NCBI RefSeq assembly: GCF_051014685.1
Contig: NC_135054.1
Span: 7,630,001-7,694,000 of the forward strand
Reading direction: 5' to 3'
Origin: Ptiloglossa arizonensis
Taxonomy: Eukaryota > Arthropoda > Insecta > Hymenoptera > Colletidae
DNA: 64,000 nucleotides
Below are positions 49,367-63,078 of the stretch, piece by piece; position 1 is the first letter of the stretch; every line of letters begins with the position of its first letter. Below the pieces are notes generated by a model. It saw only the letters and a program-made list of their open reading frames with translations, was not told where the DNA came from and did no database searches. A program made the position numbers and the translations under genes.

Positions 49367-49456
49367 GTTGTTGAAAGGGAGTGAGTTCGAGGAGAATGGA
49401 GTTATTGAGAGGTAGCGAGTCCGAGGAGGATAGTAAATAGAGTTATTCAGAGAAGT
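49367..49456. repeat. Short G/A-rich tandem repeat, units 34-41 bp
   Basis: Units beginning GTTGTTGAAAGGGAGTGAG (49367), GTTATTGAGAGGTAGCGAG (49401) and GTTATTCAGAGAAG (49442) share the order GTTRTTSARAG, then GAGTYCGAGGAG. Confidence 0.6.
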
Positions 49457-49999
49457 GTGATAGAACAGCAGTATGCGAGTCTCGCGTTACATGCGCTCGA
49501 TGGACGGAGGTTCGAAGCGATACCGAATTACTATTACGAAATAATAATTTCCATAGTTCTATAACTTTCTGATTCTAAAATTACTTAACGCGTAAGTATA
49601 TTATTTTCATTCTGGCTACAACAAGGTCACGCCATGAGAATCGAAAATATACCTCTAAATTTAGAAAAATTATGATCTTGAAAATATCAAATGGAACAAT
49701 ATCCAGAAAAAATTCTTTATACCTCGTATCTGTACCTTGCAACACCAAGACAGTTTTTTTCAATCTTTGGGTGTATCATTCTGCGTACACTTCCAAATTT
49801 CACGTTTCATGGTCGTTGACAATAAAAAAGTATCACTTCAAAGAATAGTGTTTGAATTTTTCGAAATACCCGCGTTTAAGAATCTAGTCTTTATTTTCGA
49901 ACAACAAATCCATTCTAAATAGCGCCACGGTAGAGTAACATAAATTTGGTTCAAAATCAGCGTTCACTTTCAAGATCGGAGCGTACAACAACGACCCAC

Positions 50000-50640
50000 A
50001 AAGCTTCCGATTAATACTCGCGTCTCGAATACACCTTACAGGGGTCTAACATTCGCGTGTATGAAATACACTCCGAAACGATGTTTCCAGCCTCTCGATG
50101 TGGCAATAACGAAGGAACAAGTTCAAGAGAGGTCCAAGAGAGGCTGTCCAAGAATGCGACTCGATTCTCGTGTTTCGATGGCTTCAACGAGCATAAAACT
50201 CGTACCTTGTCCTTGCCAAGATCCAAAGCCACGTTGTCGGTCGGTAGCAATGCGCTTTATTACTACCAAACAAGCCGGACCGGGCAGTATATTACTAGCG
50301 GACGGCTCTGATATATTACTAGGCAGGTCTGCCAACCGACTGGCCAATATCCATACCGAGGTCCCATCGGCGGCCAGCTCGTGACCCCTTTCCCCGTTCC
50401 CCGTACCCGACGCTTTTCCTTGTTGGCCAAAACTATTAATTTTGGTTTCTACGGACTCTGTTCAACGGATAATTCAATTTGCGATTGGGTCGCACGGATC
50501 GGTGAATTATGTTGAAGCCGTCATTGTCTCGATGTTATTGATGATTACTGATAAAAATACGGCTGCTCGTTTCGATCGCTGCGAACCGGGGTACGTATTC
50601 GCGGAACGTTTATTCTAGACCGATGTCGGAATCAAATTTC
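50000..50640. other. GC-rich island with frames on both strands
   Basis: A 107-codon frame begins at ATG 50061, but other frames are open in the same bases. ATATTACTAG recurs at about 50288 and 50314. No family was recognised. Confidence 0.4.
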
Positions 50641-51412
50641 GTGTACTTCCATTGAAGCAATTTTGCAGCTTAGTGACTTTGTCCTAAATTGCGTTTAGTT
50701 TCTTCCGGTGTTTCCAGAAACCGTTGTATTTTAAGACGAAAAAGAAACGTAAATCTGAGGAGCTTGAAAATGTATGTTAAAAGTAAAGTTTTCGAGACAC
50801 TAACTTTTGTTAGTTTTTAACAGTAGTTAGTTTCTAACGAAAAACGTAATTTTACTTAATTGGGGGATTAGATTCTGGATTAGGTGTTATTGATATCCCC
50901 GTACAAGCTGTAGCTCGAAAATCATTTAAATGGAATAAATTGTATGAAATGTTTTGTTCATTCGGTATTTACGTAGTTTGACGGGTACGATCTAGAAATG
51001 GTAAACAAACAGCGATGAAACGTTCTCGGATTACTGTCCTGGTATACGTATATGCTGGATCAGTGGGGCAGTAGTGGTAGTTTTTAACAAATGTCTCGAA
51101 AACAAAACACAAACGGCGGTCGTATGTACAGAAAACGTTATTATAAATCTTATCTTCTATGGTATAGTGGAAAATAATCGGGATCGATCCCAGCATTCTG
51201 CAGTTTCTTTCAATTTTACGTTTCTTTTTTGCTAGAATCTAAAAAAAGCCACTACTTTGTCAATCTCCACTGATTTATATTCTTTTTTTACACAAAACTA
51301 TAACCTTTCTTTGAAAAACTATGTTTATTCGTTAAAATCAACAAATTCGAAATAAAGTACATATTGTATTTTGCAGAAGCAAGATGGAGAGCGAGCTTCA
51401 GCGAATACGTCT

Positions 51413-51612
51413 GTTCTACAACCTAATCTAACTTAAACCTAAACTTAGAGACCACGTGAGCATAAGATAAATGATAGAATGCTGCTATGTCCACGAAGAA
51501 AACGAGAATGTAGTATTATGGGAAGCTAACCGTTCTACAACCCAACTTAAACCTAAACTTACCAACTACCTAAACACAAGATGAATGATAGAATACTGTC
51601 TCTTATTGGAGA
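51413..51612. repeat. Two-copy tandem repeat, period about 119 bp
   Basis: Copy 1 starts GTTCTACAACCTAATC at 51413 and copy 2 starts GTTCTACAACCCAAC at 51532. Both contain ACTTAAACCTAAACTTA and a downstream GATAGAATRCTG, with a purine-rich remainder. It is followed at 51674 and 51714 by a separate 40-bp repeat of CATCGATTGTGASACAAC. Confidence 0.7.
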
Positions 51613-53133
51613 AAGGAAAGAATAAAACATCGAACCACACGTTTAAAAGAAACGTAGGAGTTTGTGGATTGTGCATCGATTGTGAGACAACTGAGAAGAC
51701 AACTGTGACACAACATCGATTGTGACACAACTTGTCAGAAATTTAGTAGCGGTATGAGAGGGCAAAGAAAAATTCAGATGGTCAACTTATTCTATATACA
51801 ATAGTTCTCAGTTTTACAAAGAATTTGCAATTGATTTTTACAATCGAAGATAAGTTATAGTTCTTCGAAGTTGAGTGAAAAATTAAGACCAAAAAGTTAA
51901 AATTTGAACGTGTTGTTTCTAATTTACAAGTACTTCGCCTAACAAGTACAGGTTTGCAACAAGAAGAATTGTTTAACTGTTCGTGGATTAACAAAAGATG
52001 TTTTACTCGAATCATAGAAATTTACAATTGGTTAAAAACACAGGATACATACAAATGAGATTCGAGGTACATTGAACCTAGATGTGTAATTTCGGTGAAA
52101 TTTCAATCGAATTAAACAGCCCTTTAAATACAAGTTAACGATTCTTCAAAGATTTGATCTCTGTAAACCAAATTTTTAGTCTAACAAGTAGTGTTGTTAC
52201 TTATGGTGTGGTGTGATTAACATCAGTAATTTTAATAAGAATTATATCAAACATTGGTTCAATATGAACCAATTGGCTTACTGATCTATTCACTAATTTT
52301 ATACATTGCTCTTAGTCCGACTCGATGAAAGCATATCGATGAAAATATTTTTGAAATCGTCGAAATAAATATTATTCTATAATAGATAAAATTCTGTGGC
52401 TTCGTTGAATACTTTACAAGGTCACAGTCCATTTGAGCCTGCGTTTTTCTTACGTTAGAAAAACGAATGGAGAAATTCACCGACGATATATTTTCTTTCG
52501 CAAAATAATTTAATTCTAATTCACAGATTCAAACCGAAATCGTTTCTTTCGATGATCTCTCGACGCTTGAATTATTCCTTCGAGAAATATTAAAAATGAT
52601 CACGAACGTAGTATGAAACGCAGAATATATGCTTGCACGAATGAATATTGCACACGACGACGAAGTATTTCTTACATTTGTCATACGTTGAAAATGAGCC
52701 CGAGCTTCGAATGTCTGGCATTCACTTATTCGAATGCTGCCTGCAGCATCGAACCGGAAGCCGAGTTCAGCTGAATACGAATTCTCCTGGATTTCGTAAT
52801 TGGAGATCTTAAGGAGTTTTATTGAGAAAACGTCCTTTCATCCATTTACATTCTCAATTATTCCTCGACGCGAAATTCTCGAGTGTGCGGTATCTTAATT
52901 ACTGGCAAGTGGCTGCCGTATAATTTAAACGCTTCAAAATTAATGGTCCTCCTCGAGCTTGTACCGTGCGTTTCACTTATTTTTCTTCTTCTTCTTGTTG
53001 CCTCGGTTTTCAAGCAATTCTATCCTCGCAACGAAATTGCAACAGAACTTTTACATTCACCCAGCGAAAGATACGCTTAACCGTCTTCCAAACACAGTTA
53101 ATGCTTTTCCTCGGCAGCTTTTACGAGTAATTG

Positions 53134-53154
53134 AAAAAAAAAAAAAAAAAAAAA
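53134..53154. repeat. Poly-A tract, 21 A
   Basis: An uninterrupted 21-A run. The upstream sequence shows no recognisable retrotransposon or processed gene, and no flanking target duplication was seen, so it is a simple repeat. Shorter A runs lie at 54727-54740 and 58360-58369, and a T run near 60586-60598. Confidence 0.85.
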
Positions 53155-56100
53155 CCGTATCTTTCAATCACTCGGGAAAGTGCTCGACGAAAAACATGCA
53201 TCGAAATCAAGAACCTCAACTGAAGCGAATGTGGGAGGAAACGTTACAAAATCTGGGACAGTTTTTTAGGTTTCCAGATTTCAAACTAACGGAAAAAGTT
53301 TCTTAGAAGTTGCTTCTTCGAAGTTCTTTCGAGGAAGATCAATTTTCCCTCGAGTGTGTGAAATACACGTAATATTAACAAATATTCATTTTTCCAACCA
53401 ATTCGTTTGTCTTTTTAATTGTGTTTTAATGTCACTCGATAAATAGTGTATCTGGGGCAATACGCGTAATAAATTTGCAGAAATCATTCGCACGGTTTTG
53501 ATGCCTAAAATAAATCCTGGAGCAAACGTGTTCCATTAACGTGCTGCGTACAAATTTTGGAGCAAACCTTTTATTAAATTGTAAATTTAACTTATGTTCC
53601 AACCGTATCTTTTCCTTCAATCTAGAACATGGAGTCCATATTGTAACGGAACATGGACTGCAGCAAGGTAATCCATTCAATTTCATTATACAAAAGAACT
53701 AATACTATTGACGTAATTTCTCTTCGTATAAATACGATTCGTACAATGAAGTATTGTTATGATATGCCATGGGAACGTATTTAATTGAAAATGTATCAAA
53801 GTACAGAATAAAATTAAAAAATTCCTTACAATATGGCTGAAGAAAAAATGTTACTTGAACCTCGACCAGCAAGAAAGACACAATGAGAAGATAAAGTAAC
53901 TACGATAAATTTTAAGTAAAAATCTACAGTTACATTGCATCATAAAATGCAATATTATAACACCTCTATTCTTTTTCCCTGTGTGTATATTTGTTCGTAA
54001 AAATTTGAATAAAAGGTTCGTTTATAAATACGTGTTCGTAATAGTGCATCCAACTTAAGTATACCCAGCCAACAGCGAACGTGTGAAGAAAATTTCAAAA
54101 TAAGTTCTTCAATTTTGAAAATACCCCGGATTTAAAGGCGGAAACACTTTCGTCAAAAGTGCTACGTACGATTTGAAAAATGTATCGCGATAACGACTTC
54201 CAATTTTTCAGAACATTCCACCGTGTACTTGTACGCGGAAAAGTGTTTAAATAATAGTACTTCGAACGAGTAACGTAGTTTCCACTGGAAATTGGAATCG
54301 ATACCGATTTACTCTGGAAACAAGGTATCGCGTATTGCATAATCCACGGTTTAGCCAATAATTAATAACGGTATCTTAACTCTCCGGGTATTCAATCGAA
54401 TACACTTGGCGGCAGCATGGAACGAACGGAATGCCGGTATAATACAATGAATCCCGCAGGGTACGTATCCATGCAGCCGTAAACGAATTGTATCCCATTT
54501 ACTTAAAATTGCGAGCTACTGAGTGGATACCCGAGCTTACCCGTTGTAAACCGTTCCGTATTAATTGCTTGTGCTAATTCAGTTTTGCTTCTCGCGCGAT
54601 GACTGACTGAAATTATCGCCGGTATCTTCCCACGAGGAAATAATAAACACGATGCATTTTTCTCGAAAAAATTGCACGCCCCCGTGCAGAGCGCAATATT
54701 TGTCCAAGGTTCAAGGGTTTCACGAGAAAAAAAAAAAAAACAAAAATCACTTTTAATTCAATTCGATGCTCGCCCGGTTATAACAGAATTTCATTTTTTT
54801 TTTCCATTCTATCAGTCGGTTCCCCTTTGTTGGAATTCAATTGCGTTACCACAATTCACGAAAAATTCTTGGTACTGTAAATTGTAAATCATACCGACTG
54901 CGTTGTAATTGGCGGCGATTCGACTTCTCGATAAAAGTCCAACATGAAAACGTATTTAAGTTTCAGAGTGTAATTTCATCTCTCCGGGAAATGCGTGAAA
55001 AAAAATGTTCGCTCGTAACGAATCCCGGGGGGAATATTTTTAATTGGAATTCGGAGTTACGAAAATTCTTCCAGCGGAAAAGCAACAACTTGATTCGCGA
55101 GATGTTCGTTCCGAGAATTAAATTTCATATGTCCTTTTGGGAGAAATTTTTTCACCGGAACTTAAAATTCGCTCGATTCCCCGACGGTAATTCTATCGAG
55201 CTCGTTCGTTTCTTTAAAGTTCGCCAGAAAATTATTCCCTTGAAAATTAATCCGAATTACTTTCACATCCGATAATTTATCGAGCACTCTTTCCACGACT
55301 TCGTGTAAAAGCAACCGACCCGCTAGATTCGAAGAACAATTTCCCGGATGAAGGGACACACGGTACATTTTAAATTATAGAAATCGAAACTTCGTTAAGC
55401 GCGGAATGCTTCGTGTTCTTATTCGTAACTGGCACCGTGGAAAATTGCGAACATTTTTCACCGCGAGAAATGTGAAATTTCAGGGAGTTCTTTGTTCTTG
55501 TAAATTTACCCGGTGGTCGGTTTCCTTCTTACAATTACTCGTAATATCAATTGTTCGAAACGAATTCACAAAGACGAATGTTTCAACACTGTACGCCTCT
55601 CGTTAACACGTGTCCGTTTTTCTTGCACTTTACATCCCCTATTTCGCGAATCGTGAAACGACTGCACTCTTTAACGACACGTTGGCAGCCGACACTTAAA
55701 AGCTCGAAGCTCGACATACCTCAACTTCGCCGGGGAATGGAACTTTTAGAACGTTTATGGCATTTCGGGCAGCTCAACGACAAACTGTCCACCATTAATA
55801 ATAGCTGCGACCTCCATAGAGGCCATTAGTGACTGTTGAAAGGGGACATCAAATAATTTACGCGTTTAGTCCGAGCAAAACTGCCGCGGATCTCTGACGG
55901 TGAACCTTCCGACCCTTTCACAGTGAGTTTGAAAAAATAAGTGAAATACGAGCTTCAAAAAAAGCTGAGCGACCTTGCCGTTGCTACGAGAGACGATATG
56001 GAGTATAACTGCGGGAAAAAATAATCGCGACACGGCATTGATAATAAAACAATTAGATTCAAATTTGAAACAACTCTTTGCGAAATTTATGTTCAAATGT

Positions 56101-58379
56101 GACACAATTGGCTCGTTTCGTACGATCATTTTAACTTTGAAAATTTATATTTCTATAGATCTTTCGAACCATGGTTTTTTAATGATAAACCGAATTAACA
56201 AATAGGATTGCAATATTAACTTTAAGAATTTGAAAATACTATACGGAGAAAGGAGTTTCTCACGAAAGATTGTACTCAGAATCCTTCTGAATAATTAAAA
56301 ATAATAATGTCGATGATAAAGAAGAGGTACTTAAATTTTGGTTAATGAGTTTTTATTGTTAGAAGAGAAAAGGAAGGATGTCATATTGTAGAATAAAGAA
56401 ACTCCTTCTTGTAGTACGATATTCTTATTAAAAATACTTGCTAGAAAGTTGTTCGCTGCTAGTAGTCAAATTATACGAAGAAGAATATTTCTCACTTAAT
56501 TTATGTGTATCAGTAAGTCACTTTATTAAATGTAGGTTTATCTTATTTTTTATATAATTGTATTAACAGAATTTCATGAAAAAGTAATAAAAAAGAAGAA
56601 CCATAAATATTAACTAATTATGGAGTAATATTAAACGAATCTCTAGAGAACTCGTGCAATCTAATGATTCTTTTCATATTTATTTTGAAACATTGTTTCG
56701 GTAGAGAACATACGCAAAGTATAAATTTAAATATAGGATTACATTTAAATGAAATTAAAATTTTTAAACCGTGTATACGTTCTTTTGAAATACAGCTTTA
56801 CACTATACCGTAAAAATAATAATCTAATAATAATAGAGAGCCGAGAGGAAGTAAAGTTTGAGAAACAGTGCTACAGCAATAAATGTCAAATGTTAGTGTC
56901 AGTCACATTGGAGACAATATTTTCGTCCAATAACGGTGCGGGAGCAAGTTTTAAAGTTTCAGCCGCGTTCTCGCTACATTTCAAGTTAATGGGCGAATTT
57001 TTCAATAATTTTCTACCCGGTTTTTAAGCGATACAAACGAGCCGCTGTAAATATTAAGTTCATAGGAAAGTTCTGTCCATTTTCAACGAGGATTTTCATC
57101 GTGAAAGTACGAGCGAAACTTTTTCACCGAGTTCGCGTTAACGCTGCGTACTCATCGCGTCGAAAAGAAAATTATTTCACTTATGTCTCTAAGTTTGATA
57201 GTTGAACGTATTAAACGGTAAAAAGGGGAGGGGATTAACGTTGTTAGCGTGCATATTTAATGTACGAGATTTCAGTTGGATCGAAGGCACGCTTACGTAC
57301 ACGCTGTAGATACTATATGTACGAATCCTGGTAACGTTGAAATCCAGTGGAATGTTTCAATTGTATGCGTGGCTGCTGCTGTTCCGTGTCTGATCCTTAT
57401 AATCTATTACTACTGTCGCTGCACTCCCTGCGCAACTCTCCCCTATCTGTTACAAGAGACTATGCAACAGCAATGGCTTGCTCGTAGATATTTAATTTCG
57501 AAAATAATTGCCAGTCATCGGCTTTGAACGCTTTGAATTTCCAATCGAGTTAATCTTTAAGCGCGTTGCATTGCTGAGTAAATAGCAAAGCGAAATTCAC
57601 GGTAATTGCCAGTGCAATGTTTGCAATTATGGATCGTAATATAATAACTGAATCGTTAAGATCGAACAATTACGTTTAACGTTACTACTTATTAGAACTG
57701 GACTGGTCTATGTTAAACCAATTATTATTGTTAAGAAATTTGAATGTCGAGGTTAATTCTTTTTTCTACTCGCAGTCGTAGCGTGCAAATAGTATTTTAT
57801 ATTATTATGCGTGCGTTTGTGCGTTTCTTGTCATAATCGAGGATCTTTGTATCGTCTTGGTATTATCGATCGGATCGAAGTAAGAAGATTGCATATAAAA
57901 AGTGCATGTGCATGTTATTCAAGTATTCGTTTGGAATTTTACACATGTATACTAAAAACAAATCTTTGTATCAGGTATCCCAATTACAAACATGTCTGTT
58001 ACAGTTTCTTTTGCAATAATAAATGAACATTAAAAAGTATCTTGCAAATCAACACTTGTGTTATCCGCTGTTATTTTCACGTTTCTCATTCCTTTTCTAA
58101 CGATTTTTGTACTTACTATAGAGACAACTTTATACACTAGAAATTATTTCAAATTATTTTCCAACCACAAAATGGATAATATCAACACAGTTATGGAGCA
58201 ATGCAAATGGTACACACAACTCGTGTTCCAGCCTGTAACTTTTCAAATATGTATAAGAATTTTAAAATAATTCCACAAATATGCGAACAATATTATTGAT
58301 TACATACTTTGTATTTTCTTAAAAAAGAAAATGATACTCGTTACTTAATTTCGTCCCGAAAAAAAAAAACGAATTTACC

Positions 58380-59240
58380 CACTTTCAACGAATCTCAATT
58401 CTCACGATATCGTAACAACGCGACGATTCCGATTCGCTCCGTTCGCGTAAAATTTCCAAAAAAGAAAAATAAAAATCCAGAAACGTGTTTCTTCTTTCGA
58501 GCGTAACAAATTGCACATCCAATAACACGCTTCCACGCTGCGGAAATCGTGTCGCAAATGGTCGCCTCAAAGAACGCGCCCGAAAGTAGTAATGCCATCT
58601 CGTTTCGCGGGAACCACGAGACTGAAACTGAACCGCGGAAGTTAATGAAAACACCGAATCCCACGCTTTCCACGGATTCCTCGTTAATTTCCGCATAAAT
58701 CGTGACTCGCACCGCGCGGATTACAGCGGGTCTCGTTGATCCACGGGCAAAAACAGGGAGCTACGACGACGCTCCCGGGGAGACGTAAACGCGTAAAAAC
58801 CGGCCGGCGTATGAATGTCGCGAGACTTTTCTCGTGGAAGGTAGAAAATGCTTTAATTTTTCGTTCGTGTTTTCCGCCCGTGCGTTCTCCGTTCCCTCGC
58901 GCCATCAACGCGGGAGCACGGCGGTACGGCCAGAAAATTCTGCCCGTTGAGCGAGCGAGCGAGCGAGCTTTCAAACCGATGTGCGAAGTTCGAGAACACT
59001 TGTCAGACGCCCTTTGCTCGCCCGCGTTTCTCCTCTTCGTTCTCCCCGTTTTTCGTAATCCCGCGCCATTCAGATGGGAAACGGAAAGAACGTTCTTTTG
59101 TCCGGGACACACGTTGGGGAAAGCTGTTTCGGTCGACGAGACGACGGTAAAAACGCGTTAAGGTTATAAATTGAAGCGGTTATCGTGGAAACAACGCGAT
59201 GCCGCTCCGGCGAGGAATTGAAGAGATCGTTGACCAGGGA
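58380..59240. other. CpG-rich island
   Basis: Frames of 141 (plus) and 142 (minus) codons overlap. Contains the GAGC microsatellite. Composition explains the frames. Confidence 0.45.
58949..58968. repeat. GAGC tetranucleotide microsatellite, five copies
   Basis: Five exact GAGC units within a GC-rich island. Confidence 0.85.
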
Positions 59241-59249
59241 TGGTACCTT

Positions 59250-61330
59250 GTATCTTATATATTTTGCGTCTCGGTATTCGAGGAATTTATACGTAGAACA
59301 GATGTGGGAGATAACAGTTCCTTCTTTGATTCGACGAGGTGAACGCCATACTGCCGCGATCGTCTTTTCCCTATTTTACCGAATGAAAGGTTTTATTGCT
59401 CTGGTCGTAATAAATTCCATTGGAATATATTCGCGGTTGTGACGTATTAAACGTTGATACGAAATTTTATTACGAATGGTTGGAATTGAAGGAACATTTA
59501 GTTTCATCTACGTACGCAAGCTTATACTTTTTAAAAATTGGAATTACGATACTAGCGCTGTCAATCTCCCATTTAATGATTTAATAACATTGTTTTTTGC
59601 TTCGGTATATTTCTTCGATAGAAGTTTCAACTATGGATACATTGTATAGATTGATACATGTATACTGGGTGTGCCATTCAAGTCGATACAACGAAACGTT
59701 TTGCAAATAACTTATTAGAAGAAAAAGTGGAACGTGTCTTTTATCATTTTGAAGGGGATTCAAATGATATTAATTTTCTAACGAGTGGATATTTTCTACG
59801 TCATTTAGAGGTAAACTCCTGTTCTTGAACCTCTATTTTTTATATCGGTATCCCATTATGCGTAAAAATATGCATAATTGTTGTTTGAAATTTTTTTGGT
59901 AAAATCTCTATTTTTCAAGATATTTAGAGAAACGTTAGAACCCCATGTAGATCTACCTAATCAAATTAGATACAATATAAGAGTACAATATATTAATATA
60001 AATTATGAATATCTGTATGAAAAAATTATAAAAGTATACAGAAAGGTCACATGTACATAATTTAGAAAAACAAAACTTAATAGTGTACATTCTGAACGTT
60101 CTACGTAACAGACTATTCATATTGTCAGATATTCCTAATATTATAATGTAATTATAATATGATAAACAGAGTTCTCCTAAAATGTCTGAGCATTACACAG
60201 AAAGTACCAAGTTGTAATAGGGATTAGCATGTAACCTGTCCGGTAATGAACTTATCAGGAAAAGTTAAATTAGTTACTAGACTACTCTACGATCAGCCAG
60301 TGCCGTCTTGTGAAGCGTGTTTAATGCTAAGCAAGATATATTATTATCGAACTTACGGGCTGTAAATCTAAGAAACTTATACTGTACTATCTCCAACACT
60401 GTTTCATACTTGAAGCATACTAGGAGCCACATAATAAATCTATATTCTAAACAAGACTAACCGCAGTTACGTGTCAAATAATATTTATAAAACACATGTA
60501 TTCGATAAAAATAGAAATATTGATTTTGAAATCTAGAAAAAAAGATAATTGAGGAAATATTTATATTTGGTTCTTTGATTAGTATTTTTTTTTTTTTAAT
60601 GTAAGTAGGCTTTTAGTAGACCTATTCACCGAAGGTATTCACGTGTCTCCGTTTAAACAAGATTAGGTCAGTAACATTGTTTTAACGGTATCTCGCGTGT
60701 TTTGCATAATTGTCAGCATATTTTACCTGCTTATCTTGCGTGTACAACTCTATGTATATGTGCACATTAAATAGAAAAAAATTTACTTATATTGTAGAGG
60801 AAGAAAAAGATCGGTTCTAAAAGAAATTGTAAGTAGTATTAGATGTTTTAGTCAGCCTCGTATCTCTTGCTACTAAAAAGATTACTCGACGCTGTTCATA
60901 TTCCCCTTAGTCGAGATACCATATTTACCTAAATCCAGAATTAATTTTTCTATCTACCTGCTACACGAATATTCCTAAATTTAGCTAAAAAACGTCTGAC
61001 AAATTTCTAATTTCTCAAAGCAGTATTGACCGAACAGAAACGATGTTTGACATACTTACAGAAAATTAACATCAACGTTCTTTGTACAGTTTACTATTTT
61101 ATATCGAAAATTGACGATCGATGATTTTGAATGAACCTAAAAAATTATGTCTCGAATTGTGCACCTCGACGAGATCCTACGATAATCGTACGATCGTCGA
61201 TCGATGCATTTTCTGCAAGCTGACGAAGATTCGAAAAAGTTTCGACTGTTCTATATGCAATGAAAAAAAGAAGGCAATCTTGTCTCCAATCGATATATAA
61301 AATTATTATTCATAGATATTCACGATCACG
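59250..61330. other. AT-rich stretch around the LINE relic
   Basis: Near 59647 the words ACTGGGTGTGCCATTCAAG resemble the end of an insect interspersed repeat, unpaired here. A short palindromic patch with ATCGTACGAT lies near 61183. Apart from the LINE relic nothing is recognisable. Confidence 0.4.
60130..60456 (-). mobile_element. Relic of a Jockey-like non-LTR retrotransposon (RT C-terminal part)
   Basis: The minus strand from 60456 down to a stop at 60277-60279 holds a 59-codon open frame. It begins SCLEYRFIMW, continues LEIVQYKFLRFTARKF and ends ALADRRVV. Family knowledge: the pattern LEY-x4-W, LE-x-VQ-x-KFLRF-x-A-x-K and a closing RR is characteristic of the segment after the reverse-transcriptase core in Jockey/R1-type insect LINEs. 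A second frame continues it with a spacing typical of the same family: DKFITGQVTC, a stop, SLLQL, then RHFRRTLF. There is therefore at least one frameshift and several stops. A stop also lies just upstream at 60457-60459. No catalytic FADD-type core, endonuclease domain or poly-A tail is visible, so this is a short, dead, 5'-truncated or eroded copy. The boundaries are approximate, and 60130 is only where the similarity fades. Confidence 0.68.
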
Positions 61331-61339
61331 GAAGATGAT

Positions 61340-61740
61340 CGAGGCGTGAAGAATCATAAGTAGATAAACATCGTCTTAGCGTAAAGGTTCTTGCTTCGAG
61401 CGAGTGCTGCTCGAATAACCTCAGACGTGTTCGGCGCCTGTGGCCGAGAATTTGGAAGAAGCTTCGCTCGACGTGTCTTGACACTAACCAAAGTAACACT
61501 CGCACGAAATCGGAGCTGTGTTCCCTCTTAATACTCTCTGGCGTCGGTTTTCGTCTTCTGAAATTCCACGCCATAGTACAACGAGTCGCGTAGTAAAGTG
61601 TATGAATCGATATTCAGCAAGGCGAACACTGAAATACGAAAAAGGCGTGTATATATATGAAAACTTTCGGCTCGTGTACCCTTGCTGAACGAATTCCGTT
61701 CGGTTTACACGCGAATTTCTAGCCGTTAGTGTCATTTATT
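61340..61740. other. GC-balanced island
   Basis: Two overlapping minus-strand frames of 82-83 codons, neither with a recognised domain. Confidence 0.4.
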
Positions 61741-62450
61741 GAGTTCGGTGTTTTCAATGCTGCCCCAAAATTCGTCGATCGATAACGTTAGCGGTTCAAT
61801 GGGCAGCGATTCAAATAAATTTGCAATTTAGAACTAGTAATTTCTATAATCTAGTTACACGTGAATTGGTAGCTTTGGATTTCGATAATTCGCGAATGAA
61901 TAATCGAAGCCGGTAATCGCGATTCGATAATATCAACGGGTACGTAAATTGTACGGTGTCGTTGATTTCATAATTTAGCAATTCTAACGACTCTCCGACC
62001 ATTCATTCGCAATTCATCGATTTTTGGCGATTTTCCGTTGAAAACCCCCCTCCACCCGTTGGAAATAATACAATCGGTCATGTAAGAAATTCCCCGACTC
62101 GTCAATACCCAATTTACTAATCCCAGTTTTGAAGCATTGCTTTGTGCCACCGACGAATTCCAGGAATTTATTCCTCCTTTACGCATCAGCTGCTCCGCGC
62201 TTTATACATTCAAATCGGCATCTTTGCATACCTATACCTGAAATACATGCGTAAATTGCGCCTCGGCGAGTTAAATGTTTCGGAATTCGCATTTATCACT
62301 TAGGAAGTATGCGACGTTCTCCTACAACCATGAATTCAATGCGGCCAAATGCAGCTATTCTAAGTATGAACATTTGTCAGCCGGTGAATGCAGCGAGTCT
62401 TCTTTCACGATATGCCGACGACAAACGCGGGCGTCGTATACAACGATCAT

Positions 62451-62558
62451 TACTGCGTTTTCATTAAGAATTGAGAAATACGCAGATTGTCCGACCAGAA
62501 GCAGGTCACCTTAATACCTACTGCATTTTCATTAAGAATTGAGAAATACAGAGATTGT
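62451..62558. repeat. 40-bp direct repeat, copies 68 bp apart
   Basis: TACTGCGTTTTCATTAAG at 62451 and TACTGCATTTTCATTAAG at 62519 each begin a 40-bp segment ending AGATTGT. The copies differ at three positions. Confidence 0.8.
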
Positions 62559-63078
62559 TGGCTTCCACGGTTAAACGATTCGTGCTTCCTTCATTCGTTG
62601 GAATGGTTTCGACTGTGTCCGAGTCCTCTTTGGTGACTTATTTCGATATGCAAGAATAATACACTTAAAGGGAATTAATTAAGTGGAAAGGTAGGAGGAT
62701 GTCATAGAATTTTGTGGTTAGAGTTCTAAGGTTAGAATCAAGCATAACGTTTAGAAAAAAAGTGACAACTCTTTAGCGAATCACATTGGAGAATTTTATT
62801 ACAGCCTATTAGCTTCTACAGATGGAACTTCTTTTGCGAAGAACAACATATTTAATAATATTAGGATAATGTAAAATGATTAAAAAGTATTGTGTTTCGT
62901 ATAATAAGTTGTGTGTACCGTAAAAGTGTTTGACGATCCACCGTAGTTGAAATCTAATGGCTTTTTTATAGCGTTCGTGTAATACTCTGCTCTTTCGTAT
63001 CAAAGCCGATTCTATCTGACCAAATCCAAGGTCCCTTTTATCATTCGTGCATGTATTTAGGTCGCATGGTTGAGACTA

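Larger units (their letters stand above)
50650..58370. other. Long AT-rich stretch
   Basis: It holds the 51.4-kb tandem repeat, poly-A runs at 53134 and 54727, and a 144-codon frame (54841-55275) lacking an ATG start. A plus frame near 57350-57510 gives a hydrophobic run VAAAVPCLILIIYYY followed by cysteines, without splice sites that would make an exon. No gene is called. Confidence 0.4.

Noticed and set aside
54841..55275. 144-codon frame
   Set aside because: Starts with TTG rather than ATG; the AT-rich GAAAATTC-type composition lowers stop frequency; no recognised domain.
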